A stretch of 64,000 nt of DNA from Aquilaria yunnanensis. Its lineage: Eukaryota > Streptophyta > Magnoliopsida > Malvales > Thymelaeaceae. Location of the stretch: assembly GCA_039654915.1 (NCBI GenBank), contig CM077594.1, positions 88,240,893-88,304,892 on the forward strand, written 5' to 3'. Positions within the stretch are counted from its first letter, which is position 1, and every line of letters starts with the position of its first letter. Both the position numbers and the translations under genes were made by a program. A model generated the notes under the pieces. That model searched no databases, was not told the origin of the DNA, and saw only the letters and a program-made list of their open reading frames with translations. Below, one piece after another: positions 44,101 through 54,674 of the stretch.

Positions 44101-44410
44101 GCAGTCGCTTTTCTATTGTTTCGAGTTTTTGAGATTCTGCTTCTTCTTTTGGTAATGTCTTCTTCTCTTCCTGTACAGTGTCTTGTTTCAGGTGAACACT
44201 AGCAGACGGTCCTGATTCTTGAAACAGGTTTTCTTGGACTGAGACTCGTTGCGGGGTGAATCCCGGGGGATAAGTGGGATCTTGTACTTCTTTGATGGGG
44301 ACTTGAGTTGCTTTCCCTTTGATTAATTCCATCAATTGTCTCATCTGTTCTGACATACTTTCAATCTTGGACTCCATCTCCATGAGACGTCCTTCGGCTT
44401 GTTCTGCCAT
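41099..44410 (-). CDS. gag-pro: Ogre-type Gag and aspartic protease with G-patch
   Basis: 1103 codons, intact. A coiled-coil-like N-terminus (1-35) is followed by the Gag domain about 130-295, with WIALFQESL and WNDLTQAFI. A PNRPNDY-type proline repeat runs 345-380. Two Cys/His motifs (CPYHDGTVGHGLENC at 439-453; a similar one 539-552) replace a standard zinc knuckle. The protease active site is DNGS at 796-799, where many families have DTGS or DSGS; the Asn form is usual in this lineage. A G-patch lies about 950-1000. The products form the particle and mature it. The frame ends at the intron donor. Confidence 0.93.
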   Translation of the reverse strand: MAEQAEGRLMEMESKIESMSEQMRQLMELIKGKATQVPIKEVQDPTYPPGFTPQRVSVQENLFQESGPSASVHLKQDTVQEEKKTLPKEEAESQKLETIEKRLRAIEGGTIFGSLSVDDLCLVPDVVIPSDFKVPDFVKYNGTSDPITHITLFLRRLQPLTKDEKVWIALFQESLTKSALQWYLSQGPRNIKTWNDLTQAFIGNYKHVMDLAPDRQTLQNMEKKKPETFKEYAQRWRDLAAQVQPPMTEREMVTLFVQTLKYPYYDKLIGNAATNFSDVVMSGERIEHGIRTGKITESFSDPMKRGGPSRRKDEEIQQIGRGRGIPFVGTVATGPRLSYSANKPNYYPTNRPNDYPPNRPNDYLPNRPNNYPPNRPNQLRPPVPTPPVPAPRPREIFAPIPMTYTELYPKLIESQLIRPIPTRPLEPPYPRWYDPNINCPYHDGTVGHGLENCIALKRIVQQLIESKWLNFSDEPNVTHNPLPPHQAKPVNMMEEYWPMKKTVNDIITPLKHVYSCLVKEGIIIGKSSGNKEVEDEEWCNFHNSKSHSIQECPEFRKSLQSLMDSSQIIVFMSDKEDDVNVIIKEQEVNIMPRPLVIPISKSALKPLRIQVPKPFPYKSDKTVPWNYGYTSNITSTPLEVGGMTRSGRCYSPEQMNKLQQEKNVTDPANGPINTSKEQEMPRAVTDEQATEFLKLIKQSEYSIVEQLNRLPAKISILSLLLSSDAHREALLKVLNKAYVEQDISVNNFDHLVNNITAQNLITFTDDEIPAEGRGHSKALHISIKYKDRIMARVLIDNGSALNVMPLETLHKIGLDPSYLNNSHIVVRAFDGTKRDVVGEIELPIGIGPCLFHITFQVMDICPSYTCLLGRPWIHMAGAIPSSLHQKMKFIIEGKIITVFAEEDILLSRPADAQYVEVNENVPDCSFRSFEIVNAAYVSEYEEEPIPSISKTSRMVAKLMIKGGYSPGLGLGQDLQGITEPLKITTNEGKYGLGFTPTRHDKMKAIAEKREKRIARLTGHPLQERNLDIPEITETFVSGGLIPKNDNEGKLTININKSFESLSIQAIISDSPEEEELVQPCGPRDVLNNWEAIELPVIIESFPK

Positions 44411-44598
44411 TAATCTTGTTTGGAGTCGAGTTGAATATCGGTGTTGAGGTCCAATTTTACCCTTTTAAAGGAATATTTATTTTATTAGATTCTATGTGTG
44501 TATGATTGATGTGATGGATGCATGCATGAATATTGTAAATACTTGGTGAAAGAAAAACTATAATGGAATTTCTCAATTACATTCAGCAAAAGGTTTGT

Positions 44599-46293
44599 TT
44601 AAAAGAAACGACCCAAAGTACAATACTGCTTTCTGGCCTTAGATATGAACTCCATCATTCTTTGAACATTTACTGATGAAGTAGGACAGCTCAGTTCTTC
44701 TAACTCCTTGGCTTCTTCGCCCATTAGTTGGGCTTGTTCTGTAACTTTTCTGACTTCTACCAAAAATGTTTGTAATTGATCTTGAGAAAATCTGTATTGA
44801 TCTTCCCAGTATCTGACTCTCATCTCTTTTTGATCGGTTTCATCAACCAATTGGGAGATGACTTGTTTTTGGTATTCAACTTTCTCTTCGAGGAGTTGTG
44901 TTTTGTGACCGAGCTGTTGCATGTCAAGGAGCATCCTCTTGTTCTTCTCCTTTTCTTCCTCTAGTTCTTTCTCCAACTCTCTTTTCGCCAATTTTCTGAT
45001 GACCTCTTCAGATAGAACTATTCCTTCCTTCCGGTTATTTCTCCATTCATAATAAGCAGTGGGAGAAATAATAGGCCCCGACTTCAATATGAAAATTCTT
45101 TTCCACGCAACTGAAATACCCATTGCGAGCTTATTTGAATTTGGATCTTCGTGTGAAAATTCCAACTTACTCAGATTATGCGTCATGGGTATAAATTGCA
45201 TGGACCCAAATTGTTTTCGTACTTGAGCTGGGGCATAACTTGTTCCTCCCCATATACCTAAGAGAGGAACCCACGGGCAATTGCCGCAATGGTAGACAAC
45301 GCGGGTGGAGGTAGACCAGGGGGCTCTCCATTCAATTTGGAATTCGGTGATGTTCTTGAAATAATCAACCCATGCTTCCTTGCTGTCGTGATGAATGGTT
45401 TCACTTTTCAAAAAGGCTTCGATTGGGATGAAGTCCTTTGAAAAGCGATTTCCAAAATGTTGCTTCTCACAAGGAAGGTGGCTTTTGATCCAAATGTTGA
45501 GGAGATGTGAACATCCTATGAATTTGCCCCCTCTTTGGCGACAAAAGTTTAATGCCCTGATAGTTTCACATAATATTACTGAGGTCGGATTTATTTGAGC
45601 ATTGCAGATTTGCTCAAATAGTGTAATGATGTCTCCTTCAATGAATCCGACAATTCTTGGGAAGACTACCAGGCCATATATCGCCAAGGCGAAAAGCTTG
45701 CGTCGTTGATTTTTCTGAGGGAGAACGTGACTTAATTGTTTTAAGTCGATCCAACTGATAAATTTTCGAGATCCTTTTGTTGCAAACTTGGTTTGAAGAC
45801 TGGAAGCTGGCATATCCAATAATTTTGCTAGGGCTCGATGAGGCTCCGTTCTTCTATCATGTTGATAAGTCTCGATTGGATAGTCGGAGGACCAACCCAA
45901 GAGGCTGTTGTATTCTTCAATGGTTGGAACCAGATCCATCTTATCGAAAGAAAAGCATCGATAAAATGGATCCCAAAATTGTATTAGAGCCCGGACAAGT
46001 GATGCATCAACGGTAACCTTTAGTAGGCAAGTGATGTGACCATATTTTGCCGTAAAAGCTTCCCGATCAGTAGAATTCCAACTATTCCAGACTTGCAATA
46101 ATTCCGTGGTGTCGTTCTGATTTATCCGGACCGATACCTGGTCCTTAAGCTGTACGTGAGAATGGGATGTCAGAGCATCTCCGTGAAGCTTTTGAGCCGT
46201 TTCGGAATATTCCATAGCTTCAGGCTGAGTTTCGATTACCGTGTCATTCCATGATCCAGTAACAGCCGTGGGAAGATAATCGAGAATATCCAT
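44599..46293 (-). CDS. ORF1: Ogre ORF1 protein
   Basis: 564 codons upstream of gag, intact. The central part (about 95-330) has the pattern of the plant-mobile-domain-like family seen in Ogre ORF1 (DUF7745 type), with PTIEEYNSLLGW and a WIKSHLPCEKQ block. Residues about 430-545 are strongly charged with heptad spacing and predict a long coiled coil. An ORF1 of unknown function before gag is a defining trait of Ogre elements. Translation from the full-length RNA would favour this ORF, so gag may need a separate mechanism. Role unknown. Confidence 0.85.
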   Translation of the reverse strand: MDILDYLPTAVTGSWNDTVIETQPEAMEYSETAQKLHGDALTSHSHVQLKDQVSVRINQNDTTELLQVWNSWNSTDREAFTAKYGHITCLLKVTVDASLVRALIQFWDPFYRCFSFDKMDLVPTIEEYNSLLGWSSDYPIETYQHDRRTEPHRALAKLLDMPASSLQTKFATKGSRKFISWIDLKQLSHVLPQKNQRRKLFALAIYGLVVFPRIVGFIEGDIITLFEQICNAQINPTSVILCETIRALNFCRQRGGKFIGCSHLLNIWIKSHLPCEKQHFGNRFSKDFIPIEAFLKSETIHHDSKEAWVDYFKNITEFQIEWRAPWSTSTRVVYHCGNCPWVPLLGIWGGTSYAPAQVRKQFGSMQFIPMTHNLSKLEFSHEDPNSNKLAMGISVAWKRIFILKSGPIISPTAYYEWRNNRKEGIVLSEEVIRKLAKRELEKELEEEKEKNKRMLLDMQQLGHKTQLLEEKVEYQKQVISQLVDETDQKEMRVRYWEDQYRFSQDQLQTFLVEVRKVTEQAQLMGEEAKELEELSCPTSSVNVQRMMEFISKARKQYCTLGRFF

Positions 46294-46898
46294 GATAATA
46301 GTTCTTTCACCAAATACTTATCTTTAATGATGAAATGTATATGCCGGAAAAATAAGGAAAAATAGAGTTAGTAAAAAAAATAACACATAGGATCATACAA
46401 ACATATAGATAAAACAAAACCTATGGAAATAGGAACCGAGGTATGGGAAATTCTTAATGGCTGGTTCTAAGGTGGAGTAAGGAATTCTACATGCAGAAGG
46501 TGGTTTATCAAAAAGGCAAGGGATAGTTCCCGAATCCCGTCACTGAATCATAGTGACGGCCCGATTCCTTACCCTCTAGGGTTTATGTAAGGAATGGATT
46601 AATTCGAGTCGTAGCTTTTCGTGGGCCCATGCAGAGACTAACCGTCTCAGAAGGCAATACACTACTTTGCTACTTTGAAACCGGTGAAGGCTTGGAGACC
46701 GTGGCCTCACAAGGACAGCAACACCAATTCCGCTTAGAAAGAATCGTGTTTGATTTAAGGAAGCTCGGGTATAGAGCTTCATTTTGTGAATGCATTATGC
46801 ATGTTTACTTAAGTAAATATAATATATAAATCCACATAATAGTAAAGCAAAGTAAATAAAAACAAATCAACTTTAGGCTCGACTCACTAACGTCGAGT
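46294..46898 (-). other. 5' leader of the Ogre-type element
   Basis: About 600 bp between primer site and ORF1, without a convincing ORF. It contains a perfect stem-loop at 46537-46559 (CCGTCACT, 7-nt loop, AGTGACGG). Leaders of LTR elements usually hold packaging and dimerisation signals. Confidence 0.55.
46537..46559. other. Perfect 8-bp stem-loop in the leader
   Basis: CCGTCACT and AGTGACGG enclose GAATCAT (plus strand). A candidate RNA signal by position only. Confidence 0.5.
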
Positions 46899-46916
46899 TC
46901 CCCAGCGGAGTCGCCA
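46899..46916 (-). promoter_or_regulatory. Primer-binding site, tRNA-Arg type
   Basis: On the minus strand TGGCGACTCCGCTGGGGA starts 3 nt after the 5' LTR. It is complementary to the 3' end (with CCA) of plant tRNA-Arg, the primer reported for Ogre elements. Confidence 0.85.
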
Positions 46917-46919
46917 AGC

Positions 46920-49900
46920 TGTGGCAACGTGCGGATCGTTTTCGGGAGTCGCCACCAATCAGTTTTCTTAGGTCGATTGGTCACCTTAAAATTGGTCTGC
47001 GAGAGTTCGAGGATCGGGAGTACGGTTACGTTAAAACAACTTTGTTAAAACGCCCAAAAATTGGCACCTTAGTTGATTTTAATTTTGTTTTGCTTTGCTT
47101 TTAAATAATTCTCAGTTAATTTTCAAAATTAGAAATTTTAACTGGATTAGTCGAAATGTGGATTTTTAAATTAATTAATTTGTATGAAATTTTATACTTC
47201 CGAACCATGGACTCTGCCGAGTCATTTGGACACGGAAGATTTGATTCCGAACCATGGACTCTGCCGAGTCATTTGGACACGGAATTTGGTGAAATTTTAA
47301 ATAATTTAATCCATATTGTAAACATGGATTTTTATCTTTGTATTTATTTAATTTATTTATTTTAAAAAGTTTGATATTTTCCAAACCGTAGATCCTGCCG
47401 GATCATCCGGATATGGAAATTGATTTATCGTAATTATTTAATTCTTATTATTATGAAATTAATTTTTAAATGGTAATTCTTTTTGTTTATGAATGACTAA
47501 AAAAATTTATCTTTATATTTTTACTTCTTTTTTTACTTTCTTTCTTTTTCTTCTTTTTTACTTATTTTTACTTCTTTTTTTTAATTTCTTTTAATTTCTT
47601 TTCTTTTCTTTCTTTTTTTATTCTTTTCTTTCTTTCTTTTCTTTTTCTTTTTCTTTCTTTTATCTTTCTTTTCTTTTTCTTATCTTTCCTTTCTTTTCTT
47701 TATCTTATCTTTCTTTTATTTTTCTTTCTTATCTTTCTTTTATTTTTCTTGTCTTTTCTTTCTTTCTTTTCTTTTTCTTATCTTTTCTTTTATTTTTTTT
47801 ATCTTTCTTTTCTTTCTTATCTTTCTTTTATTTTTCTTTCTTATCTTTCTTTTATTTTTCTTATCTTTCTTTTTTTTTCTTGTTTACTTTTTTTGTTTTC
47901 TTGTTTAATGAAAGATATTTATTATTTTAAAGGATTACTCAATTTATAAAAGAATTAAAAAAAAATAATAATTAATTTTTATTTAATAAGAAGTTAATTT
48001 AAAAGAATTAAAGAGTTTAAAAATAAAAATTTTGATCATGGTACGGGGCGTTGTTACTCAGCCAGACCCTCTTCACCAGGTGAAGCAGCTCAAAAGCGGG
48101 CACGAGACAGTTTCCAGCCAATATACCATGAACTAAAAATTTTTTATTTTTTTTTATTTTTTTTTATTATTTTTTTATTATTTTTTTTATTAAGAGAATC
48201 AAAAATTTTAAACAAAAGAAGAAAATTTTTGATATTTATTTAATTTATTTTGGAATAAAAGATTATTTAACCGAAAACTTATATGTATTTTAAAACAAAA
48301 GTCTTGATATTTTTATTTTTATATTCTTCTTTGTTTGATGAAAGATTTTTTTTTTAATTTTAATTTATATTTCTGAAAATATATCTAATCAATAAGTCAA
48401 AAATATTTAAGAGAAAATTCAATTATTTTTGTTTTATTTTGTATTATTTTGAAATTATTTGATTAAGATTTTTATAAAAGAAACAAAAAGTTATATAATT
48501 TAATAAGTAAAATATTACTGAATAAAATATTAACCCAAAATTTTTACGCTTTTTATTCTTTTTATTAATAAAGAAAACTAAAAAAAAATTATATATTAAT
48601 AGATAATTAATATATTAGTCTAAAGTTTTTTTTTATTTTTTATAAAGAAAAAATTTATTTATTTATTTTATTTAAAAATATTTCCGAGCCATGGATCCTG
48701 GCGGATCATTTGGTCATGGAGTTTTAATTTTTTTTTATTTCATTAATTATTAATTTTAAAGATGTATTAAAAGAATGATTTTATGTTTATTTATTTATTT
48801 ATTTTATTTTTGAATTATTTCATTATGTTTGTTTATTAAAAGGAATAAAAACTTTGTTTCAAAATAAAAAAAGTAATTTTTATTAGCCTTTAGAAAATTA
48901 TTCACGTAAAATTCCTTTTTTTATCTTTTAATCATAAAAAAATTCAATTAATAAAGTGGGGTTTTTTGGCCATCCACTTTAATAACACAATAATAATAAA
49001 AGTTAGCACAATTAATATAGTTAGATTAGTTGGATTAGTTAGTTAATAACAATAAAAAGGTTAGTAAAAGTTAGATTAAATTAATTAACAACAATAATAA
49101 AAATTAGCCAAGTTTAATTAAATTAATTGTTAACAACAATAATAAAAAGTTAGTCAAGTTAATTAAATTAATTAATTACAACAAAAATAAAAGTTAGACA
49201 ATTTAATTAATTTAATTAATTAACAACAATAATAAAAGTTAGCCAAGTTTAATTAAGTTAATTAATTAACAACAATAAATAAAAATTAGCCAAGTTTAAT
49301 TAAGTTAATTAATTAACAACAATAAATAAAAATTAGCCAAGTTTAATTAAGTTAATTAATTAACAACAATAAATAAAAGTTAGCCAAGTTTAATTAAGTT
49401 AATTAATTACAACAAAAATAAAAGTTAGACAATTTAATTAATTATTAACAACAATAATAATAAAGGTTAGTAAAAATTAGCAAGTTAGTTGTTAGTTGCT
49501 AATAACAAAAAAAAAAAAAAAAGGGTTAGTAATAATAACAATAATAAACAAATAAACAAGTAAAAAAAAATAAATGAGTTAGTTAATTAATTTTCTGCAA
49601 AGACAAAATAAAAAGGTTAGTGACCTAATAGAAAGAAATTGAAAAGATGATGGGTGAAACAAGGGTTTACCCTTTTAGTTTTGAATTTTGAATCCCAGGA
49701 AACGATGACGGCGTGAGGCAGGGGGGTGGCGCTGGCGGCGAGGGGAAGGGCAGGGGGCGACGGGCGACCGTCGGCGAGGGCGGACGGCACGGTGACGGCG
49801 GCGGGGGTAGGGCGACGGCGACGGGCAAGGCGGCGCGGCGGAGGTGTCCGGCGGAGGAAAAAGGAGAGAAAGAAGAACGCGGGCGGCGCGGCGGCGGGAG

Positions 49901-50687
49901 TTAGGCACGACGGCGACGGCGTCGGGACGGCCGGACGACGGCGGCAGGACGGTTGGGCGGAGGCGTGGTGGCCGGCGGACGGCGGTGGTGGGCACGGCGA
50001 GAGAGAGAGACAGAGAGAGAGAGAGAAAGAGAGACGGAACAGAGAAAAAAAGTTTTGGCTTTCTGGGGAAGAAGGGAAGAGGGCTAGGTCTAAGGGATGT
50101 AATTTTATCTTTTTTTAAAACGGAGCTCTAAGTTTTTGTGCTATTTTTTTCTGTGTTCAGCACAAAATTTGGGGGGCTATTTATAGAGGAAGTTTAGCTG
50201 AACTGTTGATGGATAAATTAATAAAAAATTTCAAACTTATCTCTTAAATTGGTAAAATGACAATTTTAGTCCTTTACGTCTCTCAGCCTCTGGATAAGTT
50301 CCTGAAGCTTCTGATTTTGACAATTTTGTCGTTTCCTGTCAATTTGAGCCAAAAACGTCGGCAGGCTCAAAATTTTATGTGACAAACTGCCAAATGCTCC
50401 TGGAACTTTCAGAATTTGTCAATTTTGCCTGAAACTTCTTAATTTTGTCATTTTTACCTCAAACTTTTAAATTTTGTCATTTTTATGGAGTTTTCTTTTT
50501 TTCTTTCAAACATACACATATACACACATATATCAAATCTTAAAAAAATATATATATTTTAAACTAATTAAAAAAAATTTAGTAATAATAATAACAATAA
50601 TAATAATAATACATTTTTTTATTTAATTTTTTTTATTTAATTTTTTTTAAAATTATTTTAATGGCCGGACGAAATTGGGTGTCAACA
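46920..50687 (-). repeat. 5' LTR of the Ogre-type element
   Basis: 3768 bp with the same ends as the 3' LTR. Its TATA box (CTATAAATAG, 50177-50186) places the transcription start near 50150, so roughly 0.5 kb is U3 and 3.2 kb is transcribed before the primer site. Internal parts mirror the 3' LTR: GC island 49692-50027, AT repeats 48990-49485, structured island 48037-48130, homopurine tract 47525-47895 and hairpin motifs 47199-48720. Confidence 0.95.
50177..50186 (-). promoter_or_regulatory. TATA box of the 5' LTR promoter
   Basis: CTATAAATAG followed by CCCCCC on the minus strand, a strong plant TATA context; expected start near 50150. This should drive the genomic RNA of the element. Confidence 0.75.
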
Positions 50688-50692
50688 GATCC
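50688..50692. repeat. Target-site duplication, right copy (GATCC)
   Basis: Matches 24130-24134 exactly. Confidence 0.9.
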
Positions 50693-51739
50693 CTATACTT
50701 GTAATGCTTATATATATATATATAAGACTGAAGCAATACAAACCCAGAATTTGCATAACAAACAAAAAGTGAAATTGAACATTTTATATGGCTCCATTAA
50801 CTTGACAGTTCATCAAATGAATTCGGGACTCATAAAATTTGACGGCCCTTAATATTTCTTAGCCACAAGAAACATTGCTTAAGAATTTTCTTCATTTTTA
50901 AGTTAGGATGAAATGATGATAGAACATTAAAATAACAATCCAAAAACAAATTAGTAGGGCCATTCATTATTTAAATAAAACTAAATAGTCCTAATGGATT
51001 ATTTGGATTGAATAAAATAGTTTGATTGTTCAGTTATTTAGTTCGAATTGGACCAAAACCAAATTTCTTATGTGATTATCAGATTGGTTATTGGTTTCTA
51101 AACTTAAAATCGAATAACCCAAAAAGTAATACATATTTTGCAATTATACTCGTCAATTCTACATATATAAGGTCATTTTTGTTGAATTTTAGACTATATA
51201 TTGTGAATCAACACTCAGCTTTAGGTATAAAATGGAATATTATTAATTTTTTTCATATCTTTTCAAGTTATATTTTTTTCAATTGTCATGTGTTTGATTC
51301 TTAAAAAAAATCAAATTATAAAAATTGGATAAACTAAATTATAAATGGATGGTTTAGATAAAAAAACAAAAAATGGAATTATAATTTCGATTGTTCAGAT
51401 CTATTTTAAAATGTAATTTGGATAGTTTGAATCAAATTTATTAAAAAAAAACAAATTGAATTGTTCAATTCGTATCAATTCCAAATTGATCCAACCAAAC
51501 AAATACCCCTATATTTGGCATATTTTTTTTGTTACTTCTCTTTATTTGGCATAAAATAAATGATAACACTATTATCCTTATCAGATTTGTTTTTCATGCG
51601 TGGGCATGCGCATACAACTCTAATAAAACAAAAGCAAAAGAACAAACTATAGTATATTAAATACTAATTCCCATAAGTTAATAAGCGTTTAATGGAGTTA
51701 TTTATTTTCTGTTTATTTGCTTGGGATACTTTATAAGAT
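50693..51739. other. No gene recognised
   Basis: AT-rich DNA with a short TA run near 50710-50724. The first bases may continue the SINE interrupted at 24134. Confidence 0.5.
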
Positions 51740-52967
51740 AATATTTTGGGACAGTAAAATTTAACCCAACCTAGAAATCTAGATCGATTCATCCGAATCC
51801 AAACTCGATCTACCCTAATTTGATCAGAAAAGGCAATGACTTAAACCTGGTTGTACCAAATCCGACCAAAACCCAAACCTGATTAAAGCGAAGCCCGAAA
51901 AAGCCCAAAACCTGAATGACCCAAACCCCAAATACCCGAACCCAATTTGGAATAAACCGAATTGACCTGAACCCAAAAATAATCTGAACAAAAAATGACC
52001 AAAACCCGAGACTGACCTAACCTAAATCCGAAAAGACCAGAGTTTAAACCCGACAAGACCTGATTTCTAGAATTTATTGAATTAGCCCATAATTTTATGA
52101 GATCATCAAATTTTGCCTTAAAAAATTGCCAGCTTTACCTCAAACTCTCTGGAGTTGACACATTTACTCCAAAATTTTCAATTTTGCCTAGAACTTTTTA
52201 AAAATCTTCAATTCACACCAAAATTTTTCCATTTCACCTACATTGACCTCCAACGACCTCTAGAGCTCCAAATTAGCACCTAAACTAAATTAATTCCTAT
52301 TTTTATCCTAAATAATGATTCTAAATTCCTAAAAAATTATAACTCGAAGTAATAACATAATTTAAATGCATCTAATCCTACTAACTTCTTAAGTTCTAAA
52401 ATGACCAAGTTTATAGTTTCATGAATAGAATTTGTAAAGTTTTTAATTAGATATTTTTATTAAAATAATTATATATTAATATGTTTATATCTAGTTAAAT
52501 TAAATTTTATAGATTAATTTTTATACCTAATAATTTTTTAGTTATGAGGTACCTAAATTTTGAAATTTTTATTTTAGTCACTCATAAAAATTGCAACATG
52601 AGTCTCTAAACTTTCAAATATTTGCACCAAAAATTAAATTCTTTAATTTAAATTTTAGCAAAATCTAAATAAAAAATTGAATTAATCTAGTTATTCTAGC
52701 TTATGCACCAATAACCCAATTAGACCCGAATATCAAACTGAAACCCAAATAACCTGAGATTGAAATTGACCTGACTTGAATTAAACTCAAACCCAAACAA
52801 GATTGACTCGAACTCAATTCGAATCCAAAATCTACTCAACTTGAAATTAACCTGAACCCAAATAATACGACCTGAACCCGAATTGATATTAATTCGACTA
52901 AACCCAAACCTGAATGGCCCAATTTAAACCCAACCTGACGCATTCAATTGTCATCCCTAATAATATT
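51740..52967 (-). mobile_element. Decayed transposon with CCCAAACCCGAA-type subterminal repeats
   Basis: Two zones (about 51780-52050 and 52690-52960) consist of degenerate CCCAAACCYGAA words in the same orientation. The right end, read inverted, starts AGGGATGACAATTGAATGCG, like the GGGATGGCAATGG end of the MULE-like insert at 13358. No transposase. Ends and target duplication are unproven. Confidence 0.35.
52070..52440 (-). repeat. Fragment of an Ogre-lineage LTR nested in the decayed transposon
   Basis: Read inverted, it matches the U3 part of the solo LTR (10860-11160): AATTAATTTAGTTTAGG followed by TGCTAATTTGGAG aligns with 10951-10990. Both LTR ends are missing. Confidence 0.55.
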
Positions 52968-54231
52968 AGAAACTCCCAACCTGTCAATTAGCCAAGCTAG
53001 GATTTCTTTTTTCTTTTTTCTTTTCTTATCATTTGGGTTACGAACTACACAAACTTATTTCGGGACTAATTTCCAGGTCAAGGGATTAATTAATGGGGAG
53101 TGCAGGGCTGATAATACTATTAAGAGAATGATTAATTAAATTAATTAACTTCGATTAAATTAATTAGGTTAATACTAACTGTCATAGGAAGAAAATTGGT
53201 GGTCAGAAATCATTCACCAGACACATTTCAACACGTGGAAGAACCCCATTGCATTGTCGGCACAAAACAATTTTACTAATAAGGACTGCTACTAATTAAT
53301 AATAATTTTGCTCTAATCTAATCTTAGCCCAACCCCCAATTAACATTGTCTGCTTCCGCAAGATTAAACTAATCAGACAATGATGACAAAGGTGAGGACG
53401 TTGATCATATGAATTTGTGCAAAATTTGTGCAAAATTTATTTGAATTTTAATTATCTATTTCATAACCTAATATACCAATACTTTTAATTTTTTTATACA
53501 CAAAAATTGGATTTATGTGAATGACCCAAATCGTTCCATTAACATGACAGATTATCTGGGTGTGATTTTCCCAAAAAGTTTTAGTAAGCCTAATTATCAC
53601 ACAAAGTCTTTGGTATATAAGTGTAATTAGAATCCTAATTAAGGGTTTAGAATTTTAAATTAGTATTCATGAATCTTTGGTGGGTGGGAGTCATTATGAT
53701 GGAATAGGCAAGTACAACATAGTTTTCAGAAGTTAGGATAGGATAGGATAATATTTCCTATTTCAAGAATCATACGCACTTTGCTGTCTATCTAAGATTT
53801 ACCCAATTCGCATTTGCATGCTTTATTATTCATGCTCAAATCTGTCTTGAAAATGGTAATTTGTTTAACCACGATAAGAAAAAGTTTTTTTTTTGTTTAC
53901 AACATGTAATTAGGTAAAATAAATTTCCTATAGAATAAATATTGTTATTTGGAAGAACTTTGTGTGCGCTGGAAGCATGAGCATGCAAGAATAAGGGACA
54001 ACGCACAGATATTCAAATATATTTTCTAATGAACTTTTGTAAATAATGGAGCCTTTTCAAAGTGGCAAGAATGTAGTTGAAGGAGAAAGGGAAGAGTTCA
54101 AATGCTTGCATATACACACTTATGTTTTGTTTTTTTTCTCTCTGTTTTTTTTTAAACCTTTTTTCTTCCCTTGTGAACAAAGAGAAGGGAGTTCAAGCCA
54201 AAAAACCAAATTCATCGCATGAAATAAAATA
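52968..54231. other. No gene recognised
   Basis: AT-rich intergenic sequence; short frames without recognisable domains. Confidence 0.5.
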
Positions 54232-54665
54232 GGGTTAATTACAGTTTGCCCCTTGAGATTTAAGTAAAATTACACTTTGCCTCCTCTTGTTTAAAAATAT
54301 ATACTTTAGCCCTTGCTTTTTTAATACATTCTAAAAGTAATTTTTTAAATCTTGCCATTTTCAAGTACTTTCAATTTATATGGTATTTTTTTATAATTAA
54401 TTGAAATTTAAAAAAAATATTATTTTAAAAACTAAAAGAAATACAAAAATAAAAAAATTGATAACTTAAAATATCCATTAACTTTAAAAATAATATCATA
54501 CAGATTGGAATTACAAGAAAATAGCTACCACAATGTCTAAATTAAAATTTTCAGAAGGTGTTGTCAGACTATATTAAAAAGAAAGAGGCAAAGTGTATAT
54601 TTCTAAAATATAAGGGAGTAAAGTGTAATTTTACCTAAATCTTAGGGACAAATTGTAATTAACCC
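54232..54665. mobile_element. MITE with long inverted repeats, MULE type
   Basis: 434 bp starting GGGTTAATTACAGTTTG and ending with its near-complement CAAATTGTAATTAACCC; the inverted similarity extends about 50 bp. Flanking AATAAAATA (54223-54231) and AATAACATA (54666-54674) form a 9-bp duplication with one mismatch. No coding capacity. Confidence 0.65.
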
Positions 54666-54674
54666 AATAACATA

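Larger units (their letters stand above)
24135..50687 (-). mobile_element. Complete young Ogre-type Ty3/gypsy retrotransposon with accessory genes
   Basis: 26,553 bp between GATCC duplications. In minus-strand order it holds: 5' LTR, tRNA-Arg-type primer site, leader with a hairpin, ORF1, gag-protease, predicted intron, RT-RNaseH-RNaseH-integrase, spacer, four tandem NABP-like ORFs, a LOG gene, an 86-bp hairpin array, polypurine tract and 3' LTR. ORF1 upstream of gag, the intron before RT, the duplicated RNase H, the large LTRs and the size are hallmarks of the Ogre branch of the Tat lineage. All long ORFs are intact and the LTRs are almost identical, so it inserted very recently and may be mobile. 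The LOG and NABP-like cargo is not part of any Ogre description I know. Confidence 0.93.
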
